A stretch of DNA of 46,540 bases. It comes from Verrucomicrobiia bacterium. Lineage in GTDB: Bacteria; Verrucomicrobiota; Verrucomicrobiia; Verrucomicrobiales; Akkermansiaceae. This document shows, piece by piece, positions 6,869 through 17,500 of this stretch. The notes below the pieces were generated by a model. It was not told the origin of the DNA. It did no database searches and saw only the letters and a list, made by a program, of their open reading frames with translations. The stretch is from positions 1 to 46,540 of the forward strand of contig JAUIJD010000035.1 of assembly GCA_030431475.1 (NCBI GenBank), written 5' to 3'. Each line of letters opens with the position of its first letter. Positions within the stretch are counted from its first letter, which is position 1. A program made the position numbers and the translations under genes.

Positions 6869-9800
6869 ATGCCCATCCATCGACCGGTCCTCCTCCTGCT
6901 CGCATCGCTCGCACCGCTCGATGCGGCCGACGTCTCCCTGACCGGGAGCGACGCCTTCGGAGACTCCTCGTTCAACACCGCGGGGTTCTGGGACAACGCC
7001 GCCGCACCGGCTCCCGGCAACGACTACTTCACCGGCGACTTCCGCCTGCGCACCCCGGCCGACGGCGCCAGCCACCTCTTCGCCGGCGACTCCCTCACGG
7101 TGAATTACAGCGCCGACGACGCCGAAACCGGCCTTACCTACAAGGGCACCGGCACCGGCGGCGTGATCACCGTGGACGATCTCATCCTCGACGGTGGCCA
7201 GCTGATTCATCTGAACGGCCCCGGCGACCTGTGGCAGCTCGACGGCGCGATCACCGTGGCCGCCGATGCCCGGATCTGGGGCAGACAGGGCCCCATCGAC
7301 ATCCTCGCCGACCTCGGCGGAGCCGCGGCGATCACCATTCCGCAGGACGACAACAATCCCAACAACCTCGTCCGCTTTCTCTCCGGAAACAACACCTTCA
7401 CCGGCGACCTCGTCGTCGACGGGAACTTCACCCTCGCCAACGGCGGGCGCTTCGTGTTCGCGCCCGCCGCGACAGGCGTCAGCAACTCGATCACCGGCCC
7501 CACGGCCGACGGCGTCTCGCTGGAGGGCATCATCGCCATCGACACCACCAGCGCCGATCCGACAAGCGGCAGCAGTTGGACGCTGGTCGACGCGTCGAAC
7601 ATCAACTACACCGCGACCTTCTCGGTCGATGGTTACACGGCGGGCGCCGGCTCTCCCGGGGCGCGCACGTGGACCTCGGGCGACGGCGCCTTCGCGTTCG
7701 ACGAAAGCAACGGCACGCTCACGCGGCTCGCGATCAACGAGGTCCAGCCGCTCACCCCGGATGCCTCCACCCTGATCCTCTACCACTGCGACGATGCGGC
7801 CGGGCAGAACGGGGTCGCCGACAGCTCGGGCAACGGCTTCGACGGCATCCAGGGCACCGGCACCGGCGACACCCCCGCCGACCTGAACCTCGTGCCCGCA
7901 AGTTCGGCGACCGGTTTCGGCACCGCGCTCACGCTCGGCCTGAACGACGGCGTCGGCATCGACTTCGACGGCAGCGGCACCTGGGCCTTCAATGCCGAAC
8001 CCGGCGACGTCTTCGACATGACCCAGCTCGGCAGCGACGCCTCCGCCACCTTCACGCTCGAGGCGATGGTCAACCTGCCCTCCCTCGACCAGGCCGGACC
8101 GATGCACCTGTGGAGCGGTGACGATGAATCGGGCCGCACCTTCCAGTTCCGGATCAACGACGGCGGCGTGCTCAATTTCGACCTGATCGAGGCCGGCAAC
8201 GGCGGCGGCTTCACCCACGACCTCGCCACCGTCGCCGGCACCCATGCCTTCGCCCCCGACGAGTGGTTCCACGTCGCGGTGGTCTACGACGGCAGCGGGG
8301 GCCCGGGCGCCGAGGTGGTGCGCTTCTACTGGACCCGCGTCGACAGCGGCGCGACCGAAGCCAACCTCCTCGCCACCAGTCCGCCGGGGGATGTGCAATG
8401 GGACGACAATGCCGACAGCCCGATGAGCTTCGGGAATGAAAGCCGGCGCTTCGGTGGCTACGGCGAGGGCGTCCAGGGGCTCATTGACGAAGGCCGGATC
8501 AGCACCACGGCCCGTGCGGCGTGGGACTTCATCTTCTCCGGACCGGCCGGCAGCCTCGATACCGACGACGACGGCATCACCGACGGCGAGGAGGTGATCC
8601 CCGGAGTGGACGGCTACATCACCGATCCGAACGACCCGGACACGGACTCCGACGGCCACTCCGACGGCGAGGAGGTTCTGATCGGCTCGGACCCCACCCG
8701 TCGCGGCATCGTCCCGGTCGCCACCCCGCTCATCGACGCCTCCACCCGCAACGGCAGCTTCGAGTTGATCGACGGCGCGACCGGGCAGCCGAACGTCTTC
8801 GACTACGACACCGACCCGAACGGCGACGTCGACGACTGGACCTATCTCGGCGGCGCCATCATCAACGATGCCGGCTCACACGCCGAGGCCGGCTGGTCCG
8901 CCGGCTTCGCCACCGAGGGCGAGCGTTTCGGCTTCGTCCTGCAGGACTACGCCATCTTCAACCTCACTTCCCACACTCTTTCCGATGGTGATGTGATCCG
9001 TTATCAATGGGACCGCAGCCCTTCCGACATGAGCCACTACGGCCATCTGGCCTACGACGCGGCCGGCTCCGGAAACGCGGGCGACATCGTGCTGCTCCCG
9101 GCTTCGGAAGTCCTCGTCGCGGATGGCGGCGGCGCCATCGGACGGGATTTCGGCGGAATCTTCGCCATCGACGCCACCGAGCATCCCGCCGCGATCGGAA
9201 AGGAACTCGCCTTCGTGCTCGCGGGTGCCGACGACGGGGGGGTGGCGCGCTGGGACAACGTGCGGGTGGATCTCCTCACCCCCGGCACCGACGACGACGA
9301 GGACGATCTTCCCGATCACTGGGAAACCGCCTACGGCCTCGACCCGAACGACGACGGCTCGACCGACCCCGACCAGGGCGCCGCGGGGGATCCCGACGAC
9401 GACGGCCTGACCAACGCCCAGGAGCTCGACTACGGAACGAACCCGGTCGTCGCCGAGGACCCGCTGGCGGACACGGACGGCGACTACCTCCCCGATCTCT
9501 GGGAGCTGGTCCACCTCGCGACCCTCGACCAGAACGCCTACGACGATCCGGACGACGACGGCCACAACCATCAGGCGGAACGCGTCGGCGGCACCGGCCC
9601 GCTCGACGCCGCCTCCTTCCCGACCTTCGAAGCGCCCTCGGTGGCCCTCATGGCCGACACCGAGGTCGCCCCCGACGCCTGCATCATGCCTTCAAATGCG
9701 ATCTATGGCCGGGCGATCAACGGACTCTCCTTCCAGGACCAGATCCTCCTCACCTTCAACGGCCGTCAGTACACCGCGTGGTACGACAACAACGGATCGA

Positions 9801-11275
9801 CCCAGCGCGTGGTGGTTGCCCGCCGCACGATCGACGGGCTTTCCGCCGGACCGTGGGAGGTGTTCCAGACCGACTCCGAGTTCACCAACGGGGATGAGAA
9901 CTCGTGGGACGCGCACAACGTGATCGCGTTCGGCATCTGCCCCACCGACGGCACGCTGCACCTCGCGTGGGACCACCACAACCACACCCTGCGCTACCGC
10001 CGCTCGGTGCCGGGACTGTGCACGACCAACCCCGGTGCCTGGGGCGCCGGCATGCTGCTCCCCGAGCAGAACTGGCTCGTTTCCGGATCGACCACGTGGG
10101 ACGTGACCTACCCGCAGTTCGTCGCCACCCCGGACGGAGGCCTGACCCTGAACCGGCGGATCGGCAGCTCCGGCAACGGCGACCAGCTCTTCAGCCACTA
10201 CGACCCGGGCACCGGCACCTGGAGCCCCGAGACGATGTTCCTCAACCGCACCGGCAACTACCAGGGATCCACCAGCCGCTGCGCCTACCTCAACGGCCTC
10301 GACTACGGGCCGGACGGCTCGATCCACGTCACCTGGACCTGGCGCGAGGGCGCGGGTTCGTCCAACCACGACATCTGCTACGCCTATAGTACCGACGACG
10401 GCGTCACCTGGCGCGACAACGACGGCACGGTCATCGCCGACACCGGCAGCGGCGGCTCCATCGGGCTCGACACCCCCGGCATCGTGATCAAGGAGGTCGC
10501 CCCGACCTCGCTGCTGATCAACCAGCAGACCCAGTGCGTCGACCCCGATGGCCGCGTGCACGCGATGATGCTCCACCGCCGGGAGGATCCCGGCTTCGCC
10601 TATCCGAACGTGACCAACTGGGTCTACTCGACCCTCGGCACCGCGTACTACCACTACTTCCGGGATCCCGTTTCCGGGGAATGGACCCAGCGCCGCATCC
10701 CCCCGGAGGTCTTCCCGGTCGGGTCCCGCCCGCAACTCGGCTACGATGCCGACGGCAATCTCTACGCCGCCTTCGTCTCCTACGACGTCTCCTACAATGT
10801 CTACCCCGGCTACGATGCCGGAGTCCTCGCCATCGCCAGCGCCTCGAAGGCGTCGGAGTACACGGACTGGGAAGTGGTGCAGGTCGTCGAGACGCCCGCC
10901 GGCTTCACCGGCGAGCCGCTGCTCGACCAGGCGCGGCTGGTCGAGGACGGCATCCTGAGTGTCTACCTTCAGGAAGACAGCCCGTCCACCAGCTCCGGAC
11001 CGACCCCCCTCCATGTCTACGACTTCCTGATCGGCCTGCCGGATCCGGGTCTCGACATGCCCCCCCGCCTGATCCTCTCGGGCACCGACGTCATCATCTC
11101 GGTCTTCGGCGAGGCCGGCTTCGACTACGGGATCGAGACGAGCACGACGCTGGGTGACGACTGGACCCCTTTCGGACCGCTCCTCCCCGGCACCGGATCG
11201 CTGCTCGCCTTTCCCCATCTCGACGGCCTGCTCGACACCCGCCGTTTCTACCGGATCTCCCGGAGCGCGCCCTGA
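6869..11275 (+). CDS. Giant secreted PATR/LamG/TSP3/BNR_4 protein, candidate polysaccharide lyase
   Basis: A 1468-residue exported protein. In order it has a signal peptide (1-19), autotransporter-associated beta-strand sequence (about 100-260, with SGNNTFTGDLVVDGNFTLA), a LamG/concanavalin-like domain (about 299-551), TSP3-type calcium repeats (564-611), a beta-sandwich with an NGSFEL start (628-807), more Asp-rich repeats (808-912), a BNR_4 propeller (about 930-1390) and a C-terminal domain ending RRFYRIS. The propeller has SWDAHNVI (His1016) and LAWDHHNHTLRYRRS (His1036, His1037). The 20-residue His-His spacing and WDHHNH motif resemble PL24/PL25 ulvan lyases, where two His residues act in beta-elimination. 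Lyase activity is inferred, and non-catalytic BNR_4 proteins exist. Its transcription unit ends at the terminator at 11360. Confidence 0.75.
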   Translation: MPIHRPVLLLLASLAPLDAADVSLTGSDAFGDSSFNTAGFWDNAAAPAPGNDYFTGDFRLRTPADGASHLFAGDSLTVNYSADDAETGLTYKGTGTGGVITVDDLILDGGQLIHLNGPGDLWQLDGAITVAADARIWGRQGPIDILADLGGAAAITIPQDDNNPNNLVRFLSGNNTFTGDLVVDGNFTLANGGRFVFAPAATGVSNSITGPTADGVSLEGIIAIDTTSADPTSGSSWTLVDASNINYTATFSVDGYTAGAGSPGARTWTSGDGAFAFDESNGTLTRLAINEVQPLTPDASTLILYHCDDAAGQNGVADSSGNGFDGIQGTGTGDTPADLNLVPASSATGFGTALTLGLNDGVGIDFDGSGTWAFNAEPGDVFDMTQLGSDASATFTLEAMVNLPSLDQAGPMHLWSGDDESGRTFQFRINDGGVLNFDLIEAGNGGGFTHDLATVAGTHAFAPDEWFHVAVVYDGSGGPGAEVVRFYWTRVDSGATEANLLATSPPGDVQWDDNADSPMSFGNESRRFGGYGEGVQGLIDEGRISTTARAAWDFIFSGPAGSLDTDDDGITDGEEVIPGVDGYITDPNDPDTDSDGHSDGEEVLIGSDPTRRGIVPVATPLIDASTRNGSFELIDGATGQPNVFDYDTDPNGDVDDWTYLGGAIINDAGSHAEAGWSAGFATEGERFGFVLQDYAIFNLTSHTLSDGDVIRYQWDRSPSDMSHYGHLAYDAAGSGNAGDIVLLPASEVLVADGGGAIGRDFGGIFAIDATEHPAAIGKELAFVLAGADDGGVARWDNVRVDLLTPGTDDDEDDLPDHWETAYGLDPNDDGSTDPDQGAAGDPDDDGLTNAQELDYGTNPVVAEDPLADTDGDYLPDLWELVHLATLDQNAYDDPDDDGHNHQAERVGGTGPLDAASFPTFEAPSVALMADTEVAPDACIMPSNAIYGRAINGLSFQDQILLTFNGRQYTAWYDNNGSTQRVVVARRTIDGLSAGPWEVFQTDSEFTNGDENSWDAHNVIAFGICPTDGTLHLAWDHHNHTLRYRRSVPGLCTTNPGAWGAGMLLPEQNWLVSGSTTWDVTYPQFVATPDGGLTLNRRIGSSGNGDQLFSHYDPGTGTWSPETMFLNRTGNYQGSTSRCAYLNGLDYGPDGSIHVTWTWREGAGSSNHDICYAYSTDDGVTWRDNDGTVIADTGSGGSIGLDTPGIVIKEVAPTSLLINQQTQCVDPDGRVHAMMLHRREDPGFAYPNVTNWVYSTLGTAYYHYFRDPVSGEWTQRRIPPEVFPVGSRPQLGYDADGNLYAAFVSYDVSYNVYPGYDAGVLAIASASKASEYTDWEVVQVVETPAGFTGEPLLDQARLVEDGILSVYLQEDSPSTSSGPTPLHVYDFLIGLPDPGLDMPPRLILSGTDVIISVFGEAGFDYGIETSTTLGDDWTPFGPLLPGTGSLLAFPHLDGLLDTRRFYRISRSAP

Positions 11276-11359
11276 GCGGGCACGGGTGCCTCCGAATCCC
11301 CGGTGACGCCCGATACCGAAAGAACGGGAAAGGAGTCACCCACACGGTCGCTTCTCTCC

Positions 11360-11389
11360 GCCGGCTTCCCCACGGAAGCCGGCGTTTTT
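11360..11389 (+). terminator. Strong intrinsic terminator
   Basis: A perfect 10-bp GC-rich stem (GCCGGCTTCC 11360-11369, GGAAGCCGGC 11374-11383) with a CCAC loop is followed by GTTTTT. It lies 85 bases past the stop of the BNR_4 protein and separates it from the next giant gene. This is the clearest rho-independent terminator in the window. Confidence 0.92.
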
Positions 11390-11542
11390 CATGGGTGGGC
11401 TCGCGTTGGTGGCAGCGTGGAATTCGGAATCCTGAGAATCCCCCGGCGGAACTGCGGTTGGGGACTTCGCTGCCCGGAAACATCTCGACTTTTCCAGAAC
11501 TTGCTGATGCCGTGGCAGATACGCACATCACCTCGGAATCCC

Positions 11543-14500
11543 ATGTCCCTCACGTCGCCACTCCTCCTCTCCGGCCCGTTCTCCAAGCCCTTTCTGCTAC
11601 GGGTCGGCCTCTGCCTCGCCCTGATCGGTGCGCTTGTCACCTCCGCTTCGGCCGAGCCGCTCGCCGGTCGGATCACCGATTCGGCCACCGGCGCCTCGCT
11701 CGGCGGGGCCAAGATCACCCTCACGCCCGCCGGCGGCGGCGATGACCTCGTCGCGCTCTCCGATGCCTTCGGCTACTACCGCCTCGACGACGTCCCGACC
11801 GGCAGCCACAGCGTCACCGCCAGCCGCGGCGGATACGTGCCGGAAACGGATCCCGCGGTGGTCGTCTCCGCCGGACTTCTGACCCCCCGCGACTTCGCGC
11901 TCGATCCGCTTTTTCCCGGCACCGCGACCTTCGACATCTACGCCCAGGTCAACGACACCAAGACCGGCATGGCGCTCTCGGGCGTGCCGGTCCGGCTCCA
12001 GCGCTACGGTGCCGATGCCGGCGATCCGCTTGAGGAGACCTTCACCGAGCTGACCAATGAGGACGGGCTGGTCGAGTTCCGCGGACTCCGGACCGGGCGC
12101 TTCACCTTCCGCTTCAACGACTCCGACGACGGAGCGCCGAAGCTCGGCTGGGGCAGCCTCAACCGTCCGACGCCCGTCCTCCTCGACAAGCACCACTCCG
12201 CCATCGCCCAGCTGCTGCCCGACGCCAACACGCTCACCATTCACATCGAGGGCCCCGACCCGACGGATCCCGAGGCGGGCATCGGACCGCTCGAAGGCGT
12301 GCTGGTCGAGCTGACCGGCTTCGACGACACCGTGCCGCTGCCGATCGGCTTCATCCCCTTCCTCGACGACCTCGCCGAGGAGGCGGTGATGCTGCTGCCG
12401 CCTCGGACCGGAGTCACCGACGCATCCGGCGATGTCGTCTTCACCGACCTGCCGACCATCCCCTACCTCGTGAAGCCGAAGAAGCTCGGCTACGTGCTCC
12501 CGCCCGAGGCCCCGCCGACGCCCGCGGTCTTTCCGGAAAGCGGCAGCCTTCCGGCCTCGGAACCCTACGTCATGGACCTCGATCCGGCCGGAACGATGGA
12601 CATTTTCCTGATCAACGACGAGTACGACACCACCTCGCCACCCGACTCGCCCATCGGCATGCTCGAGGTGAAGGTGCAGGGGATCGAAGGCACCCACACC
12701 GAAGGCATCGAACGCATCACCCTGAGCTCGCCGCTGCCGCCTTCCGGTGAGTTTCCGATGGGGGCCAGCCTCGCCGAGATCCCGGCGCTTCTGCCCGGAC
12801 GCTACCGGGTGAGCGTCGATTCCCACCACGTCACGTCGCCCTTCCTCGTCGCCGACTACGCGCTCTCGACCATCGACCTGCGCTTCAGGGGCGAACGGCT
12901 CGTGGAACTCGCCCAGGGCGTACCCGGCGATGTCGTGCTTCCGGTAAAAGTGGTGCCCGCCAGGATCCGCGGTCGTTTCTACGTCGCCGAGGAAGCCGAC
13001 ACGCTCGGCGCCCTCCGCGACACCCACCCGGATGCCCATCACCTCTGGGAGGGGCCGATCTACCAGCGGACCGCCCAGGCCGGCATCGAGTTCACCGAGT
13101 CGGACACCGCCGGCCTGCTGATGCCCGGCAGCGAGGTGATCGCCCTCGACGCCTCCGACGACGGCACCTTCACCGCCACCGTGCGGCCGAGTTCGTACGG
13201 CGTCGCGATCCCCTCGATGGACGGCTACTGGGGCTCGAACTACAGCAGCCACAACACGACCACCGGCGAGCGTTTCGAACTCGGCTGGCCCTATCCGGTC
13301 ACCCCCTCCATCCCGATCCCGCCCTTCGGCAGTCTCGGCGTTCCGCTGAGTTCCGGCGACGAACTGGAAATGGACCTCTACGTCCGCAAGCAGCTCTTCT
13401 ACCTCGAAGGCAGCGTGCCGGCCGGCGGCATCCCGCCGACCAACGACCTCGTCCTCGCCCGCAGCGACGATGGCTCGACGCTGGTCACGACCGCCTTCAG
13501 CGACCTCGCCCTGCGCGGTTCGGGAAGCATGACCCTCGACGGCGGCGGCACCGCCCCCTTCTCGCTCCTGACCGGGGCCTTTTCGTCGAGCGGGGCCTTC
13601 TCGCCGACCAACGCCCTGCGCTTCCGGTCCACCGTCCCGCCAGGCACCCACTCGCTCAGCCTGATGCATCCGGTTTACACCGCCGGCTTCAGCGCTCCGC
13701 CCGCCCCACCGGGCCCGACGGGCTCGATCACGCTGCCGCACTACGGGCACCCGGGCGAAGCGGTCGGCGACATCCCGGCGCTGCCGCTCCACCGGAGTGT
13801 GGATCCTTTCCTGCTGCCCCCGCCGATCCTGGCCGAGCTGATCTACGACGGTGAGACCGAGCTGGAAGCCGAGTTCTACGGCCGCACCTTCGTCGATGAG
13901 GTCGCCACTCCGGTGCTGCGCTACACCCGCAGCATCCCCGCCTTCGTGCAGGCACCCGATCTCGGGGACCGCCTGTTCGCCATTCCCTCCGGCGGACCGT
14001 TCCGGATGGCCGAGGGGAGCTGGACGGTTTGGTTCGAGGCGGACGGCGATTGGTACAAAGGGAGCGTCTATGCCGATGGGGGACCCGGGACTGTGACCGT
14101 CTCATTCTTCCTCCACGACGAATGGGAAACGAGCGAGGCGGCCGGCGACCGCCCGCCCGAACGGTCCTACAAGCTCCGTGTAAGAGCGGTCAGCGAGGCC
14201 GATCCGACCTTTCAGATCCCCGGCATCGGGGTGGATTTCGACCCGGTCGATCCCAGCGGGGAACTCACGACCCCCGCGACTGGCTGGGCGGAACTGCCGG
14301 GTTGGACCGGCGACTCGGTTCCGATCTCCACCGAGGATGGGAAATGGCTGCCGGCCTCGGGCACGCCGGGCGCGCCGACGAGTTTCACCATCGAAATCGA
14401 TCCCGATCCCGCCGACCCGGTCATCTCCGTCACGCTGCGGATGAAACGCGGCATGGCGGTGAAGGGGCGACTCACCGACCTCGATTTCCCCGCCCGCGGC

Positions 14501-17500
14501 ATCCCGGGCGCCGAAGTGGTCGTCCGCAACCGCCACGGCGTGCGCCTGGCCGAGGCGGTCACCGTCGCCGGCAGCGAGGGGCCGGACCCGGAGGGCTACT
14601 TCGAACTCGGCTCGCCGCTGCCGAATGCCGAGGTCATCTTCCTCGACGTCGCCGCCCGCGGCTACCGGCCGAAGCGCGTCCGCGTCGCGCCGAACAACGA
14701 CGGACCCGACGGAACCCCGGTCGATATCAACCTCACCGCCGAGCCGGACCGGATCAAGCTCGTCCAACTGCCGACGCCGAGCTTCCTGAGCACCCTTGAG
14801 AGCTTCGACCGCCGCGGCCCCTTCCTGCCCGGTATCCGCAAGAGCGCCAGCGCGGGTCCGCTGGTCGATGACGACGACGTGATCATGGACTACGACGTGC
14901 GGGTCCGCCCGGCGACCTTCCCGCTCGACCTCAAGCCCTTCGACACCGCGGCCGGCGCCGAGTCGCCCGATCCCGTGCCGCCGCCGATGCTCACCGACCG
15001 GGTGAAATACGTCTGGATCGTCGATCCCCGCTCCTTCGCCACCGATCCCTTCAAGGACGACGCGGTCCCTTCGCCGCCGCCGGTCCTCGGAGACGCGCTC
15101 TTCAACGAAGAGATGGCGGCCTGGCTCGAGGAAATCCGCTCGAAGCCCAACCTCTTCTACCGCCGCATCAGCATGCTCGGCGACGCCTCCGGGGAGCCCT
15201 CCGGCGAACCCGGCGACATCGCGGCCACCGGATCGATCGACCTCGCCAGCCTGCCGCCCGGCGGATTCCTGCCGGTGGTCGTCGCCGAAACCGAACACGG
15301 CGCCTACAACTACTTCACCCTCGAGCACACCGGCGACGACGCCCACAAGAACCTCTTCGGCCTCACCCTGCCGGCGTGGCTCAACCAGTTCGCCGACCAC
15401 CTCGGCACGATTTCCGCGATCCAGAACGGCGGCGTGAGCCTGCAGATGAAGAACATCGTGCCGGCCGACCTGATCGTTCCCCGTCCCTCGGTCACCGGCG
15501 ACATCACCGTCTCGCCGGAAGGCTTCCTGACCTACACCTACGGCCTCGGCGTCAACGTCCGCGAAGGCGGCGACGTGCCGGCGGCGGGGCTGCTGAAATT
15601 CGGATCCGGATTCGCCGGCGTGGCCATCGATGGCGTGGTCACGCTCGAAATCGACGGCGCCGGGACCGACACCGAGGCCGGCGAGGTCGCGAGCATCAGC
15701 TTCTCCGGCGAAGTCAGTGCCAACCAGACGGCCGATCTCGACCTGGCCGCCTACGTTCCGAAATCCGTGCCGCCGCGGGTCGCGAAGAAGATCGGCGAGG
15801 CGATCAAGAACGACGTGAAGGCCAAGGTCGTCGCCGGCGGCAGCGCGAAGATCAAGACGCTCGAGAGCCTCCAGCCGCCGACGCCGATGCGCGGCACGCT
15901 CAAGCCCCTCGAGCGCAGCGTCGAGATGACCACCGCCGCCGGCATTTCCGCGCCGATCGAAGTCAACCTGACCAGCGTCGCCGAGAAGGCGCCCTACGTC
16001 GGCCCCGTGTTCGTTTTCCTCAACCGCAGCAAGGCGGCCCGGCTCAAGGGGCTCGTCACCCCGTCGGCCGGCGCCGCGGTCACCCGGAAGCTCACCACTC
16101 GCTTCCCGCGACTTGAACCGGCCAGCGGCGACGACACCACCGCGACCTATGAAACGAAAGACTACACCGACGACAAGCCGCTCACCCAGCGCCGCACCTT
16201 CTTCGGTGAGGAACTGGTTCCCTTCGAGGTGAACTTCGACACCAAGCGGGCGCTCTGCCTCGGCTTCACCACCGGGCTGCGCTTCGAGGTCTTCAGCAAC
16301 CGCATCGGCGCCCAGGGCACCCTCAACGTCACCGGCAACGAATGCCGCCTGCCGGTGGCCCCCGGCGGCGGCTCGATCGGCGCGCTGGAGATCGAGATGA
16401 ACCGCTTCGCCGACTGGCCGCCGATCAAACGCATCACCGGCGACCTGACCGGCGAGGTGAAGGGCTACCTCGACGCCTATCTGGTCAAGGTCGAGAAGAA
16501 GTGGACCTGGCCGCTGCTCCACATCGACCGCCCGTTCAACACCGAGGCCGTCTTCCTGCTGGTCGAGATGGATGTCGAGGAAACCACCTACTCGGTCGCC
16601 ACCGCCCCCTCGGCCACTTGGCTCGGCACCTCGCCGCAGCTCATCCGCGGCATGTTCACCAACGCGCAGTTCGAGCTCGCCGCCGCCGGCAGCGGCGACG
16701 ACGCGCTGCTCGTCTATATGGATCCCGACGGCGGCAGCCTCAAGCTGCGCGGCGCGCTGCGCACCAGCGGCAGCTGGGCCGCTCCGGTCGATATCGTCAC
16801 CACCACCGGGATGACCGCCGCCACGGTGCACCCGCTCGACGGCGGCGGCTGGATGGTCGTGTGGGCCGAGATCGCCCCGGCCGACGCCTCCAAGGTCAAC
16901 CCGCCGGTCACCCTCAAGTCCACGACCTCAACCGACGGCCTCACCTGGACCGCACCGGTCACGATCGGCAGCCTTCCGGGCGCCGCGCTGGAAATGAAGC
17001 TCCTGCCGATGCCCGGCGGCGACCTCGGACTGATCACCGTCTCCTCCGATCCGACGGCCGGCGCGGAAGTCGTCGATCTGACCGGCTTCGAATACTCGGC
17101 CGCCACCTGGAGCGGTCCGACCACGGTCTTCGACGGCGCCATCCTCGCCTCGTGGGATGCCGCCGGTCCGGGCTTCACCGGCAGCGAGCCCGCGCAGGTC
17201 GCGCTGCTCGGCACCGACGGGCTGCTCTACACCACGACCTGGGACGGCACCGCATCGCCGGCGCCCGCCCTCTTCACCCCCGAACCGCTCGGCGGCACGG
17301 TGCGGCTGGCCGCGGGACCCGCCGACACCTTCTGGCTCGCCTCGGCGCTCGAGGGCTCGGGCATCGGACTCTGGACCAAGCCCGCCGCGGGAAGCTGGGC
17401 GGCGCTGTCCACGCCCTTCCCCGGCGAAATCGCCGACGACCTCGCGCTCGGCGTGACCGACGATACTTCTAGTAGCAAACTCTCGCTCTCGTGGATCGGC

